Shown here: one piece after another, positions 1-9,920 of the stretch
How positions within the stretch are numbered: position 1 is the first letter of the stretch
Layout: each line of letters opens with the position of its first letter
DNA from: an uncultured Hungatella sp.
GTDB lineage: Bacteria > Bacillota > Clostridia > Lachnospirales > Lachnospiraceae
Direction of reading: 5' to 3'
Length of the DNA: 64,000 nt
Assembly (NCBI GenBank): GCA_949879795.1
Contig: CATLBR010000006.1
Coordinates: forward strand, 1 to 64,000
Notes under the pieces: model-generated
Database searches by the model: none
The model's input: the letters and a program-made list of their open reading frames with translations, nothing else
What the model was told of the DNA's origin: nothing
Position numbers and translations under genes: made by a program

Positions 1-2194
1 CGCCGCCGGACAACACCTCCGCCCAGGCTCTGGTTACGTGCTCTATATCCGAAACCGTCTCTCTTGTAAAACACAGCCGCACCGCCCCAGGCGCCATTTC
101 CAGAATTCTCTCTGCCTGATCCAGCAGACACAGGGGATCCGGATTGTAGATAATATTATAGCAAAAAGCACAGTGGTTTCTCACCGGCAGTTCTTTACCT
201 GTGCGGTCCTTCATCATCATCCACTGGGGCCTGCGGGTGCAGCCGGATGTGGTCTTTTTCACACACTGGGCAGACACCATGGCAGGAAGGAATCCGTACA
301 CAATCAGTTCCTTTCCTCCTGCACCCACAGTCGCCAGCTCCCTGCCGTTGAGTTCCAGGGGCAGCGTCACCCTGTCACAGCCAAGCTCCGACAACACTTT
401 CCCCGAGTGACGGTTGAAAACATACAGGTTATGATCTCCATAAACCGGCAGCTCTACTTTTCTCTCCCGCAGATATTCCAATTCTTCAAGCGCCCTCACC
501 AGTATCCCGTCAAAATCTGCCTCTCTGAGCCGGGAAAGTCTTTCTTCAAAATACGCCTCCCCCTGTTTCCGAAAGATCACCGGCATGGCCAGGACACAGG
601 CTTTCCCATGTTCATGGCACTGTCTCACTATCTCCGGCCAGCTTTCTGCCTCCGTCCCGTCCGACTCCACCATGACCTGGCGAACCTGAGATATCGCCAG
701 CACACGGGAAAGTCCGGAAGTGTCCGGCAGGAGTATATGGAGATCAGGATATCTTTCTCTCTGGTCAATCCCTGCCCTTTTGGCTGATCTTGTCTCGCCT
801 TCCCACACGGCCTTTTTCTCGGGATTTCTCTGTTTTGCCGTCCTGCGGTATGGCTGCAGCACAGACTCCTTCAGAGCCTCCAGCCCATCTCTCCTCAGCT
901 GATTGAGCGCCTGGACAGGCACAAACACCTGGCCTTCCACCTCTGTCTCCAGCTCCCGGAACACAAAAGGTGTGCTGCCTGTCTTTTTTATCTGCTTTTC
1001 CAGCTTTTCTTCCGACAACGGCTGATTCTGAGCCTTCTCAACCCTGGCTCCAAAGACTTCCACCTGTGAATTTCCACCTGTTTCCAGACAATGTTCCAGC
1101 TTCAGGGACAGCGGCTCCCCCTCTTTCACAGTCAGGTGTCCCATCACCGGCTCCTTCTTTTCCGTCTCCACATAAAGCCTGTCCAGCTTGGCAAACAGTT
1201 CCTGGTCAGCCTGGCGGAATCCGGGCTTTTCTTTTCTGGCAATCATGTCAACTCCGTTGTGCTGCCTGTAGTACCCCTCTGTAAAGCCGCCCCTGTCAAA
1301 CAGGTTCAACAGCATCTTCCGGTCCGCAGGATCCACCTTGTAGCCTTTCCTTCCGTTTTCAAGGTAAGCGTCCACATACTTTCTGTAGACATGAACCACT
1401 CCGGCCGTGTATCTGGGACTTTTCATCCGCCCCTCGATCTTCAGAGAGCAGATGCCCGCATCTATCAAATCGGGCAGAATGTCCAGCGTGCACAGATCCT
1501 TCATGCTCAGGATATAGCTGTCCTCCCCGTCTCTCTGGCCGTGCTTTACTCCCTGCGCGCCAGCTCCCTGGCCGGAAGACACCCGGTACGGAAGACGGCA
1601 GGGCTGTGCACACCTTCCCCTGTTGCCGCTTCTCCCGCCGATAAAACTGCTGAGAAGACACTGCCCGGAGTAGCAGTAGCACAGAGCCCCATGGACAAAA
1701 GACTCAATCTCTATGTCAGTCTCCATGTGAATCCGCCGAATCTCTTCAAGAGACATCTCCCTGGCAGTCACAACCCGCTTCACTCCCAGTCTTTCCAGGA
1801 TTCTGGCCCCGTAAACGCCTGTGACGGTCATCTGTGTACTTCCGTGAACCGGCAGATAGGGAAACCACTGTCTGATGCAGGAGACCGCCCCCAGATCCTG
1901 GACGATCACCGCATCCAGCCCCCGCTCATAATATGGGACGAGAAAATCGTACAACTCCCCCATCTCCTGCTCCTTCATGAGAGTGTTCACCGTCATGTAG
2001 AGAGACACTCCACGGAGATGGGCATAGTCGATGGCCTCCAACAGCTGCCCCTGGTCCGGGTTGTCCGCATAAGCCCTGGCTCCGAAACGGCTGCCCCCTA
2101 TGTAAACCCCGTCGGCCCCCGCCGCCACGGCGGCTTTCATGCTCTCAAATGAACCTGCCGGTGCCAGAACCTCCGGCTTCCTTTTTCCTGCCAT
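1..2194 (-). CDS. U32 family peptidase (DUF3656-type), C-terminus outside window
   Basis: U32 proteins include collagenase-like proteases and tRNA/rRNA hydroxylation factors; which role applies here cannot be told. The minus-strand frame opens at an ATG at 2194 with the site AGGAG a few bases upstream, 10 bp after the zapA stop, and stays open to the window edge (about 731 codons). The N-terminus reads MAGKRKPEVLAPAGS, the classic U32 opening, followed by GADGVYIGG, VHGSTQMTVT and the conserved segment FVHGALCYCYSGQC with C-rich NRGRCAQPCR. The long C-terminal part still reads as protein (e.g. AVRLCFTRET) near base 60-90, which fits the longer clostridial DUF3656 form. It is the last visible gene of the ruvB-zapA-U32 run and is probably co-transcribed with it. 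The stop codon is not seen. Confidence 0.9.
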   Translation of the reverse strand, partial: MAGKRKPEVLAPAGSFESMKAAVAAGADGVYIGGSRFGARAYADNPDQGQLLEAIDYAHLRGVSLYMTVNTLMKEQEMGELYDFLVPYYERGLDAVIVQDLGAVSCIRQWFPYLPVHGSTQMTVTGVYGARILERLGVKRVVTAREMSLEEIRRIHMETDIEIESFVHGALCYCYSGQCLLSSFIGGRSGNRGRCAQPCRLPYRVSSGQGAGAQGVKHGQRDGEDSYILSMKDLCTLDILPDLIDAGICSLKIEGRMKSPRYTAGVVHVYRKYVDAYLENGRKGYKVDPADRKMLLNLFDRGGFTEGYYRQHNGVDMIARKEKPGFRQADQELFAKLDRLYVETEKKEPVMGHLTVKEGEPLSLKLEHCLETGGNSQVEVFGARVEKAQNQPLSEEKLEKQIKKTGSTPFVFRELETEVEGQVFVPVQALNQLRRDGLEALKESVLQPYRRTAKQRNPEKKAVWEGETRSAKRAGIDQRERYPDLHILLPDTSGLSRVLAISQVRQVMVESDGTEAESWPEIVRQCHEHGKACVLAMPVIFRKQGEAYFEERLSRLREADFDGILVRALEELEYLRERKVELPVYGDHNLYVFNRHSGKVLSELGCDRVTLPLELNGRELATVGAGGKELIVYGFLPAMVSAQCVKKTTSGCTRRPQWMMMKDRTGKELPVRNHCAFCYNIIYNPDPLCLLDQAERILEMAPGAVRLCFTRETVSDIEHVTRAWAEVLSGG

Positions 2195-2204
2195 ATCTTG
2201 TCTC

Positions 2205-2684
2205 CTATCGTCTTCCGCTGTTCCGGTCCCCAGATACCTGGCCGGAGGCCGCCTGGACCGCTTTCAGTTTCAAAAGCTCCTCCTGGGCTTTCTCCAGCTC
2301 CTTTTTCACCCTGTCCAGCTCCTCTTTCTTGCTCTCTAAGTCTCTGGTCACATTCTCCAGGCGCAGCTGGGTCGTCACCAGCTCATGTTTAAGCCCGTAA
2401 CTTTCTTTCTCCATCTCGTCTCTCTGACGCTCGCTGACAGCCGCCCGGTTGGTAGCCTTAAAGTAGTCGTCGGCGATGTTCAGGGAGATCATCACTGCCT
2501 GGTACTCCTGGCTCTGTCTGGTAAATCCCTCCTGGCGTTTCAGCTGGGCGGTCTTCTCGTTGATATAGCTGGCCACCCTCTGAAAATAATGTTCATCTTC
2601 TGTACCTCCGAGAGTATATATCTTTCCGTCTATCAAAACCTCCGCGTAATTTTTCGTATCCACAAACCTGCCTTTATTGTTCAT
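2205..2684 (-). CDS. zapA: Cell division protein ZapA
   Basis: ZapA binds and bundles FtsZ at the division septum. The product of 159 residues starts MNNKGRFVDTKNYAEVLIDG and contains the ZapA globular head (YTLGGTEDEHYFQRVASYIN) followed by a long charged coiled coil to the C-terminus, longer than the about 100-residue E. coli protein but typical of Clostridia. A start further upstream (2726) is possible and would overlap ruvB. I chose 2684 because AAAGGAG lies 8 nt before it and the homology begins there. It sits between ruvB and the U32 peptidase, a conserved clostridial order, and is expected to share their transcript. Confidence 0.88.
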   Translation of the reverse strand: MNNKGRFVDTKNYAEVLIDGKIYTLGGTEDEHYFQRVASYINEKTAQLKRQEGFTRQSQEYQAVMISLNIADDYFKATNRAAVSERQRDEMEKESYGLKHELVTTQLRLENVTRDLESKKEELDRVKKELEKAQEELLKLKAVQAASGQVSGDRNSGRR

Positions 2685-2712
2685 TTTCCCTGCTCCTTTC
2701 CCCACTGCCGTC

Positions 2713-3717
2713 TCACACCCCCGCATTTCCTGCGATACCTAAATGTCTGTAGGCGTGCTCCGTGGCAACTCTTCCTCTGGGCGTGCGGTTCAGCAGCCCG
2801 TTCATCAGAAGGTACGGCTCATACACATCCTCCAGAGTTCCTGCATCCTCGCCCAGCGCCGCTGCCAGAGTGTCCAATCCCACCGGCCCCCCTGAAAACT
2901 TCTGGATGATGGTGAATAAAATGGCCCTGTCGTTGTTGTCCAGCCCCAGCCGGTCCACATCCAGGATATCCAGGGCAAAATCTGCCACCTTTTTGGTGAT
3001 CACCCCGTCATATTTCACCTGAGCGAAATCCCGGACACGCTTTAACAGACGGTTGGCAAGTCTGGGAGTTCCCCTGGACCGCCTGGCAAGTTCCAGAGCT
3101 CCCTCCTCCTCGATCTCTACATCAAGGACCCTGGCGGACCGGATAATGATGGCTTTTAACTCCTCCACTGTATAAAACTCCATCTTTGCCACCACCCCGA
3201 AGCGGTCCCGGAGGGGAGCAGTCAAAAGCCCTGCCCGGGTAGTTGCACCCACAAGGGTAAATCTGGGAAGTTCCAGCCGGAGAGACCGGGCGGAAGAATC
3301 CTTCCCCAGCATAATGTCTATGGCAAAGTCCTCCATGGCAGGATACAGCACCTCCTCCACCTGGCGGTTCAGCCTGTGTATCTCATCCACAAACAGCACA
3401 TCCCCCTCCTGGAGATTGTTGAGGATAGCCGCCATCTCCCCCGGCTTCTCGATAGCCGGACCGGAGGTTATCTTTATGTTCACTCCCATCTCATTGGCGA
3501 TAATTCCGGACAAGGTAGTCTTTCCCAGTCCGGGAGGCCCATAGAACAGCACATGGTCCAAACTTTCTCCCCTGGACTTCGCCGCGTCGATATATATTTT
3601 TAAAGTGGATTTCAGCTTCTCCTGGCCGATATAATCTGTCAGAAGCTGAGGTCTCAAGTGAGATTCCACCTTCACATCTTCCTCTGTCAAATCCGTATTG
3701 ATGATCCTGCGTTCCAT
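2713..3717 (-). CDS. ruvB: Holliday junction branch migration ATPase RuvB
   Basis: RuvB is the hexameric AAA+ motor that drives branch migration of Holliday junctions with RuvA. The 334-residue product has the family length. It opens [14 protein letters not shown], has Walker A GPPGLGKT at residues 60-67, Walker B with D111-E112 (VLFVDEIHR), sensor sequence LVGATTRAG, arginine-finger region DRFG and the C-terminal winged helix ending in [14 protein letters not shown]. It lies 139 bp downstream of ruvA and 28 bp upstream of the chosen zapA start. Confidence 0.97.
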   Translation of the reverse strand: MERRIINTDLTEEDVKVESHLRPQLLTDYIGQEKLKSTLKIYIDAAKSRGESLDHVLFYGPPGLGKTTLSGIIANEMGVNIKITSGPAIEKPGEMAAILNNLQEGDVLFVDEIHRLNRQVEEVLYPAMEDFAIDIMLGKDSSARSLRLELPRFTLVGATTRAGLLTAPLRDRFGVVAKMEFYTVEELKAIIIRSARVLDVEIEEEGALELARRSRGTPRLANRLLKRVRDFAQVKYDGVITKKVADFALDILDVDRLGLDNNDRAILFTIIQKFSGGPVGLDTLAAALGEDAGTLEDVYEPYLLMNGLLNRTPRGRVATEHAYRHLGIAGNAGV

Positions 3718-3856
3718 ATTCTCTGCCTGACACCCGGTTTTTTATGCCCGGTTTCCTTTCTGCTGTCTGATATTCCAGGAAAGCGGCCGCTCCCTGCCAG
3801 CGTTTCCTGGTGAACCCGCCGCCTCCGATTTTCCTCCGCGGCGTTGAAACCTGCGC

Positions 3857-4468
3857 CTAAAAAGCCAGATGCTTAAGCGACGCCCTCAGCACTTCTTCCC
3901 CCGTCATCTCCGGGGAGATCTCCGTCTTTCCCACGGCTCTGGCCGCCTCCATAGGCGAGTAGCCCAAAGCAATCAGGGCTTCCACCGCCTCTTTTCCCGC
4001 CTCACTGAGACCGTCGCCGCCATCACTCCTCTCAAGCCGCGCGGCAGCCGCAGGCAGAAACCGGTCTACCGAGATCTTGTCCTTCAGATCCAAAATGATC
4101 CTCTGAGCCGTCTTGCTGCCGATGCCCGGGGCTTTTGCGATGGCCTTGGCATCCCCTGAGAGGACGGCCAGTCTCAGAGCGTCCGGCCCCATGACAGACA
4201 GAAGCCCCAGAGCACCCTTGGGCCCTATGCCGCTGACTCCCAGAAGTTTTTTGAACATCTTCAGATCTTGGCGGCTCAAAAAACCGTAAAGACTCATGGC
4301 ATCCTCCCGCACTTGCAGATATGTATAGATCCGTACCTCTTTTCCGATAGCGGGAAGTCCCTCCAACACGGACAGGGGCACCCGAATATTGTAGCCTACC
4401 GCCCCTGCTTCCACCACGATCATATCTTCATCTATCTCTGTCAATGGTCCTCTGATATAGGAAATCAC
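3857..4468 (-). CDS. ruvA: Holliday junction DNA helicase subunit RuvA
   Basis: RuvA tetramers bind the four-way junction and load RuvB. The product is about 203 residues: N-terminal OB fold (ISYIRGPLTEIDEDMIVVE), central helix-hairpin-helix pair (LLGVSGIGPKGALGLLS and KAPGIGSKTAQRIILDL) and a C-terminal RuvB-binding domain (EALIALGYSPMEAARAV). I take the GTG at 4468 as start because it gives the usual M-I-S-Y-I-R-G opening. An in-frame ATG at 4486 would add MREVET and lacks a clear ribosome site. ruvB follows after 139 bp without a strong terminator, so they are probably one operon. Confidence 0.95.
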   Translation of the reverse strand: MISYIRGPLTEIDEDMIVVEAGAVGYNIRVPLSVLEGLPAIGKEVRIYTYLQVREDAMSLYGFLSRQDLKMFKKLLGVSGIGPKGALGLLSVMGPDALRLAVLSGDAKAIAKAPGIGSKTAQRIILDLKDKISVDRFLPAAAARLERSDGGDGLSEAGKEAVEALIALGYSPMEAARAVGKTEISPEMTGEEVLRASLKHLAF

Positions 4469-4561
4469 TGTTTCTACCTCTCTCATCTCAGTCTGTCTTT
4501 ATCATCATAACATACGCCCGATTTCTTTGCAAGACGAACCGAACAGGCATTCTGTAACACC

Positions 4562-4617
4562 AAAAAATGCCCCAAAAGCCATGGGGGACACAGACCGTCT
4601 TCGGCTGTCTCCCCCAT
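4562..4617 (-). terminator. Rho-independent terminator of asnA
   Basis: On the minus strand a hairpin with arms ATGGGGGA / TCCCCCAT (4581-4617) encloses a second stem and is followed after a short gap by T6 (4562-4567 on the complementary strand). It lies 42 bp past the asnA stop and separates asnA from ruvA. Confidence 0.75.
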
Positions 4618-4658
4618 TCACTTTCAAGACATTTTTATACTGCCCCGACACTGGCCGG

Positions 4659-5705
4659 CTACAGCAGATATATCTTACGCTCTTTGCAGATTTTCCTCAT
4701 TTCCTCCGGCCATATGCTTGCCTGAACTTCTCCTATATGAGCCCGGTCAAGAAGAAGCATACACAGCCTGGACTGGCCGATGCCGCCGCCGATGGTAAGA
4801 GGCAGCTTTCCCTCCAGAAGCATCCGATGGTAGGGCAGGTCCCTTCTCTCCTCACAGCCTGCCTTCACAAGCTGCTCCGCCAGTGAAGATTCATCCACCC
4901 GGATTCCCATGCTGGAGATCTCAAGAGCGCATCCCAGAGTCTCAAACCAGAACAGGATATCCCCGTTGAGCTGCCAGTCGTCATAGTCCGGCGCGCGGCC
5001 GTCGTGGGGCTCCCCGCCTTTCAGCTTGTCGCCTATTTTCATAAGAAAGACACATCCGTGCTCTCTCGTGATCAGATTCTCTCTCTCCTTAGGCGTCCTG
5101 TCCGGATACATATCTTCCAGCTCCTGGGAGGTTATAAAGAAAATGTCCTCCGGAAGGCGCTTTACCGCCTGAGGGTATTTGTACCACACCTCATGCTCCA
5201 TATGCTTGATGATCTTGAAAATATTCTTCACCGTTTCTCTCAGTGTGTCCTCCGTCCTCTCTTCCCTGGTGATCACCTTCTCCCAGTCCCACTGGTCCAC
5301 ATAGCAGGAGTGAAGATTATCCAGATCTTCGTCACGGCGGATGGCGTTCATGTTGGTGTAGAGTCCCTCTCCCGGTTTAAAACCGTAGCGGTGAAGAGCC
5401 ATTCTCTTCCACTTGGCCAGAGAGTGCACCACCTGAATGGTCTCATCGGGTATCGCCGCCATGTCAAAAGCCACCGGCCGCTCCACGCCGTTCAGGTCAT
5501 CGTTGAGACCGCTGCTCTTCTCCACAAAAAGAGGCGCCGATATCCTCTCGAGATTCATCTCCCGTCCAAATTCTTTCTGAAATGTGTCGCGTATGTACTT
5601 GATCGCCTCCTGAGTCTGGCGGATGGTCAGACGAGGGTCGTAATTTTCCGGCAGTATAAGATTCATGCTCATATCCTCCTGAATTTCATAATCTATCCGC
5701 TTCAT
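4659..5705 (-). CDS. asnA: Aspartate-ammonia ligase (asparagine synthetase A)
   Basis: AsnA makes asparagine from aspartate, ammonia and ATP (AMP-forming), using a fold related to class II aminoacyl-tRNA synthetases. The 348-residue product carries [43 protein letters not shown], a motif-2-like region, and the C-terminal [14 protein letters not shown] motif-3 segment. The start at 5705 (MKRIDYEIQ) has AGGAGG about 9 nt upstream; a further-upstream start at 5732 has none. It is monocistronic, with the terminator noted just downstream. It is convergent with nothing and divergent from the kinase gene at 5855. Confidence 0.96.
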   Translation of the reverse strand: MKRIDYEIQEDMSMNLILPENYDPRLTIRQTQEAIKYIRDTFQKEFGREMNLERISAPLFVEKSSGLNDDLNGVERPVAFDMAAIPDETIQVVHSLAKWKRMALHRYGFKPGEGLYTNMNAIRRDEDLDNLHSCYVDQWDWEKVITREERTEDTLRETVKNIFKIIKHMEHEVWYKYPQAVKRLPEDIFFITSQELEDMYPDRTPKERENLITREHGCVFLMKIGDKLKGGEPHDGRAPDYDDWQLNGDILFWFETLGCALEISSMGIRVDESSLAEQLVKAGCEERRDLPYHRMLLEGKLPLTIGGGIGQSRLCMLLLDRAHIGEVQASIWPEEMRKICKERKIYLL

Positions 5706-5854
5706 TATAGCGCCGCCTCCTTTTAAAGTCAAATGTCACCTGTCTGCCTGTATCATGATTTTTGACGAAATTTTCAGAAAACTATATCAAAATTTTCAGA
5801 TATATGATAAAATATATCTATGATAAAATCGGAAATCAAACAAGGAGGATTACC

Positions 5855-6493
5855 ATGGGAAAAGATAAGTACAATATCACCATCAACCGTCTGTATGGCA
5901 GCGGCGGGCGCATCATGGGCAAGAAACTGTCCCAGGAACTGGGTATCCCGTTTTACGATGAAGAGATTCTGAAGATGGCCTCCGAGGCCAGCGCAATCGG
6001 CGAACAGTATTTCCGCCTCAATGACGAGAAGGCGGGCAATAATCTGTTTTTCCGGGCCATTGGAGGCTTGAAGACCAGCCTTGAAGAGCCATCCCTTGAT
6101 GACGATATCACCTCCCCGGAGAATCTCTTCCGTTTCCAGGCAAAGATGATCCGCCAGGTAGCCCAGGAACAGTCCTGCATCATCATGGGCAGGTGCGCCG
6201 ATTTCGTGCTGGAAGCCGCCGGGTTCAAGAACCTGATCCGCATGTTTGTGTACGCCGACAGCAGCACCTGCATCCGCAGGGTCTGCGAGGTGGACGGCGT
6301 GGACACCAAAGAAGCCCTGCGCAGGGTTAACCGCATCAGCAAACAGCGCAGGGATTATTATAAATATTATACCGGGAAAGAGTGGGAGGACATGTCCAAC
6401 TACGACCTGCCTCTCAACACTACCACCCTGGAACTCGACCCGGCAGTGCAGCTGGTGAAAGAATACATGCGGCTGAGGAATATCGAAATGTAA
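5855..6493 (+). CDS. Cytidylate kinase-like family protein
   Basis: The 212-residue product belongs to the cytidylate-kinase-like P-loop family (Cytidylate_kin2), proteins of unknown exact substrate that differ from housekeeping Cmk. It begins MGKDKYNITINRLYGSGGR; the P-loop is the glycine-rich GSGGRIMGKK, followed by FYDEEIL, IIMGRCADFVL and a lid-like basic segment RISKQRRDYYKYYTGKEW. The start is set by AAGGAGG 7 nt before ATG 5855; the frame is open further upstream without a ribosome site. It has its own terminator. The upstream 60 bp are very AT-rich and contain two direct copies of AAATTTTCAGA (about 5769 and 5790). Confidence 0.85.
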   Translation: MGKDKYNITINRLYGSGGRIMGKKLSQELGIPFYDEEILKMASEASAIGEQYFRLNDEKAGNNLFFRAIGGLKTSLEEPSLDDDITSPENLFRFQAKMIRQVAQEQSCIIMGRCADFVLEAAGFKNLIRMFVYADSSTCIRRVCEVDGVDTKEALRRVNRISKQRRDYYKYYTGKEWEDMSNYDLPLNTTTLELDPAVQLVKEYMRLRNIEM

Positions 6494-6536
6494 GCGTTTA
6501 TATACAATCATCGGCGTTCCTTTGCGGCGCCCACAG

Positions 6537-6565
6537 GCCATCAGAACATGTTCTGATGGCTTTTG
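6537..6565 (+). terminator. Rho-independent terminator after the kinase gene
   Basis: A near-perfect palindrome with arms GCCATCAGAAC / GTTCTGATGGC is followed by TTTTG, 43 bp after the stop codon. Confidence 0.85.
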
Positions 6566-6587
6566 TAATAAAATTTTAATATTTTTT

Positions 6588-6629
6588 CGACAGTAATCTG
6601 TCGTATTCGGGAAAAAGATGTGATATACT
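6588..6629 (+). promoter_or_regulatory. Palindrome and -10 upstream of the NlpC/P60 gene
   Basis: The perfect palindrome CGACAGTAATCTGTCG (6588-6603) is followed by a likely -10 hexamer TATACT (6624-6629), 84 bp before the start codon at 6713. The position would suit an operator or overlapping -35 region; no regulator is identified. Confidence 0.4.
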
Positions 6630-6712
6630 AATTCTATTGTTTTTCACAAGGCGGCCGCCGGGCCATGACATTCCGGCGGTGGTTTACCCTACGATGTAGC
6701 AGGAGAATACCC

Positions 6713-8368
6713 ATGTTTGACAAAGAAGATTACAGAAAAATATTGGAAAAAGCCAGAAAAAAGCGAAACAATAACGACTACTTCCGTTATCTGATCATAG
6801 CCGCCATTGCGGCGGTATCCATCGGACTTATAGTTCTCATCGGAATACTGTTCAAAAACGCCGGTTCAAAAAGCTCGGAACCGGGCCAGGAGGCCGTTCA
6901 GTCTCTGGCCCAATCCGAATCATCTTCCATAGCGGAAACCACCATAGACCAGGAATCCCTGCGCCAGTCGGAAGAGGAAAGTCTGGAGCAGGAGCGTCTG
7001 GCACAGGAAGCTGCTGACCGTCAGGCCGTGGTGGACTCCTACAGCAATCTGGGCTTCATACAGGTGTCCGGTTATCTCAATGTGCGCAAAAGCCCTTCTC
7101 CCACAGGAGAAATTATCGGAAAGCAGCAGGAGAACAGTGTCTGTGATATTCTTGGCCAGGAAGGCGACTGGTATCAAATTCATTCCGGCCAGGTAGACGG
7201 GTATATTTCCAGCCAGTATGTTCTGACCGGTGAGGAAGCCCGGTCGCTGGCTCTGGAGCAGGTGAAGATGATGGCGGTGGTGACGGCGGACAACGTGAAT
7301 ATCCGCCAGACTCCCGAGATGACCCCGGACAACATCGTGGCTCAGGCACTTTTAGACGAGAGGTATGAAGTTATAGACCAGCAGGAAGGCTGGGTACAGA
7401 CTGTGGACGGATACATGTCCGCTGATTTTGTGGATGTCAGATTCGCGCTCAACGAGGCCAGAAAGATGGACTTGAAGGCCATGGCCATCAACCAGTACAA
7501 GAACCTGCTCATCTCCAAGGTCACCGGCTATCTGAATATCCGCAGCTCACCAAAAGATGAAGGTAACTCCAACGTCATCGGCAAGCTGCCCGGCAAGGCC
7601 GCCGCCGAGATCCTGGGCACGGAAGACGGATGGTACAAGATCCACTCAGGCAATATCACCGGGTACGTGACCACCGACAGCCAGTACACCGCCACCGGCC
7701 AGGAAGCTGTAGATCTGGCCATGGACCTGGCGTCGCTCATGGCCATAGTCAACACGGACAAGCTCAACGTCAGAACCTCCCCCTCCACCGATGCCACCAT
7801 CTGGACTCAGATATCTAAGGAAGAACGGTATCCTGTTCTTGAACAGAGAGACGGTTGGGTCCAGATCGAGCTGGACGGCGGTGACGAAAATGAATCCAGC
7901 GACGGCGCCTTCATTTCCACCAGGGATAACAATGTAGAAGTCCGCTACGCCCTGGCTGAGGCCATCAAGTTCTCACCTCTTGAAGAACTTGCCAACCAGC
8001 AGGCCTCCAGAAGAAACCAGATCGTCAACTTTGCTCTTCAGTACGTGGGCAACCCCTATGTTTGGGGCGGAACCAGCCTGACAAACGGGGCGGACTGCTC
8101 CGGATTTGTCCAGTCCGTACTCCGCAACTACGGCATCAGCCTTCCCAGAACTTCCAGGGAGCAGGCTAAGGTGGGACGTGCCATCAACTCCGGCGAGATG
8201 CGCCCCGGAGACCTGATCTTCTACGCCAACAGCAGCGGAACCATCAACCATGTGGCCATGTACATCGGCAACGGGCAGATCGTCCACGCGGCAAGCAGGA
8301 GAAGCGGCATTCGTATTTCCACCTGGAACTACCGGAGTCCGGCCAGAATCCGGAATGTGATCGATTAA
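6713..8368 (+). CDS. Membrane-anchored SH3-domain NlpC/P60 peptidoglycan hydrolase
   Basis: The 551-residue protein should cleave peptidoglycan stem peptides outside the membrane. Order: a basic cytoplasmic N-terminus, one membrane segment (about residues 23-45), a Q/E/S-rich linker, four bacterial SH3 repeats (each with LNVRKSP / VNIRQTP / LNIRSSP / LNVRTSP openings), then a C-terminal NlpC/P60 domain. Catalytic residues visible are C462 in NGADCSGFVQ, H513 in TINHVAMYIG and H525 in IVHAAS. The start ATG 6713 has AGGAG 7 nt upstream. Monocistronic, ending at a clear terminator. It may act in cell separation, germination or turnover; the sequence does not decide which. Confidence 0.93.
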   Translation: MFDKEDYRKILEKARKKRNNNDYFRYLIIAAIAAVSIGLIVLIGILFKNAGSKSSEPGQEAVQSLAQSESSSIAETTIDQESLRQSEEESLEQERLAQEAADRQAVVDSYSNLGFIQVSGYLNVRKSPSPTGEIIGKQQENSVCDILGQEGDWYQIHSGQVDGYISSQYVLTGEEARSLALEQVKMMAVVTADNVNIRQTPEMTPDNIVAQALLDERYEVIDQQEGWVQTVDGYMSADFVDVRFALNEARKMDLKAMAINQYKNLLISKVTGYLNIRSSPKDEGNSNVIGKLPGKAAAEILGTEDGWYKIHSGNITGYVTTDSQYTATGQEAVDLAMDLASLMAIVNTDKLNVRTSPSTDATIWTQISKEERYPVLEQRDGWVQIELDGGDENESSDGAFISTRDNNVEVRYALAEAIKFSPLEELANQQASRRNQIVNFALQYVGNPYVWGGTSLTNGADCSGFVQSVLRNYGISLPRTSREQAKVGRAINSGEMRPGDLIFYANSSGTINHVAMYIGNGQIVHAASRRSGIRISTWNYRSPARIRNVID

Positions 8369-8388
8369 AGATACCCTGATGTCAAAAA

Positions 8389-8430
8389 AGCGTCTGTACA
8401 CAGTTCCTCCTTCTGTGTGCAGGCGCTTTT
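8389..8430 (+). terminator. Rho-independent terminator
   Basis: Hairpin arms AGCGTCTGTACACAG / CTGTGTGCAGGCGCT with two mismatches, followed by TTTT and a second T-run. It closes the NlpC/P60 transcript. Confidence 0.85.
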
Positions 8431-8474
8431 CATCTGTTTTTAAATATCACATATCTCAGTCCGTTTTATCCCGT

Positions 8475-9890
8475 CTAAATCAGAAAGTCTCCAAAGGTGA
8501 GCAATAGGGGAGAATCCAGCACGGGAAGATTTACGATCACCCAGTCTCCCTCCTCCTCGCGAACCATATCTTCCTGCAGTTCATATATATCGCCGGTAAG
8601 CAGATCCGCAAGGCGGACGGTGTGTGAAAGTGCCCTGTCTTTTATCCGAAGAGATACCGTACCCTCGTAAGTCTCCGACAGGATATTTCTGCTCACCCAG
8701 TAGCACAGGCCGTGAGAACCATTTGGTTTTTTAAATCCGTAATGGCGTGTATTTTCAAAGTCAAAATCCTCTCCCAGAAGGCGTGGAGATTTGAGAATAA
8801 CTCCTTCCACAGGCAGCTCTGCCCTTGTATACTCATCGTGAAACACACTGGTCAGATTCTGCAGAGCCCGGTATGAAAGTTTTGGCGTATATTCTCCCGT
8901 AGAGCGTCCGTTCTCGTCAAAATCCGCACCGATCACTCCAAAATATCCGTAATCCAGATAGGACTTCACATCTCCATTTTTACCGCGCAGCGCTTCGATC
9001 ATGTCCATACAGGAAAAATAGGAGGTCATATCCGCACCACAGCCCAGATCCACTATGAGATGCCTCAATAGAAACTTTGCCTGTTTGACAGGAGTCCAGG
9101 CACCGCCTTTTAACGCACCGCAGCCGTCGGATCTGGATTGTGTCCCGCTCTCCCCCTGAAAGATCTTCAGAGAAGGTTTATAATTCTTCCGGATCCTGTC
9201 ATAGAGAGCAAAAGATTTCTCAAATTCCTCATCCATAACCCGATAACTGTGATAGGAGATACCGTCCAGATCATCGCATACCTTTGTCCCGCACAACCTG
9301 TCAAGAAAACCGTCCTCGTTGTCTTTATGAGTCACAAATCCCAGCACCTGGCAGTGGGGATCCGCCTCCCTGCACGCTTTTGCCGTGGCCCTGGTAAATG
9401 CTCCCAGCTCTTCCGGGTTGGGACCGTGTTTCCAGCAGCTGCTCCCGTCCGGTTCATTCCATATTTCATAAAAACGGATCCGCCCTCTGAAATGGGTCAC
9501 GGTCTCTTTTACATATCTCTCCCAGGCATCTTTCTCCTCCCTGGAAAAAATCGGCGGACACCCCACTGCGCCAAACTCGATTTTTGCCTGAGGGGTATAC
9601 AGCTGATTTCCATAGCACAGGCAAAGCCACGGTTCCACCCCTATGGAGATCATGTGATCCACAATCTTGTCAAGCCATGTGAAATCAAATACCCCTTTCT
9701 CCTTTTCCGTCCTCTGCCATCCGGACTGAAGACGGGCCCATTTTACACCGGACTCAGCCACGAATTTATAGGCCTTCTCCGGATCAAACACATCCCTGTC
9801 CAGTTTTTCAAATCCAAGCCCGATTTTGGAGTGACGGATATCTATAGATTTTTTAGGAATAATCCTGCCTGCTTTTTTCAATCGTTCCAT
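8475..9890 (-). CDS. Clan-A glycoside hydrolase (GH39/GH5-like)
   Basis: A 471-residue intracellular (no signal peptide) glycosidase. The TIM-barrel hallmarks are FYEIWNEPDGS with the presumed acid/base E146, and KIFQGESGTQS with the presumed nucleophile E247. This is the clan GH-A arrangement of beta-xylosidases, alpha-iduronidases and related retaining enzymes. A C-terminal beta region follows residue 350. The exact family and linkage cannot be fixed from sequence alone. It is the last gene of the glycan operon, 30 bp after the DUF4886-like gene, and probably cleaves oligosaccharides brought in by the adjacent ABC transporter. Confidence 0.8.
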   Translation of the reverse strand: MERLKKAGRIIPKKSIDIRHSKIGLGFEKLDRDVFDPEKAYKFVAESGVKWARLQSGWQRTEKEKGVFDFTWLDKIVDHMISIGVEPWLCLCYGNQLYTPQAKIEFGAVGCPPIFSREEKDAWERYVKETVTHFRGRIRFYEIWNEPDGSSCWKHGPNPEELGAFTRATAKACREADPHCQVLGFVTHKDNEDGFLDRLCGTKVCDDLDGISYHSYRVMDEEFEKSFALYDRIRKNYKPSLKIFQGESGTQSRSDGCGALKGGAWTPVKQAKFLLRHLIVDLGCGADMTSYFSCMDMIEALRGKNGDVKSYLDYGYFGVIGADFDENGRSTGEYTPKLSYRALQNLTSVFHDEYTRAELPVEGVILKSPRLLGEDFDFENTRHYGFKKPNGSHGLCYWVSRNILSETYEGTVSLRIKDRALSHTVRLADLLTGDIYELQEDMVREEEGDWVIVNLPVLDSPLLLTFGDFLI

Positions 9891-9920
9891 GTTCTGCCCT
9901 CTCTTTTAGATTTTCTCCGG

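Noticed and set aside
38-787. Plus-strand long ORFs opposite the U32 peptidase (also 1091-2152)
   Set aside because: They are antisense to a well-supported U32 gene and their translations are proline/serine/histidine-rich with no family resemblance.
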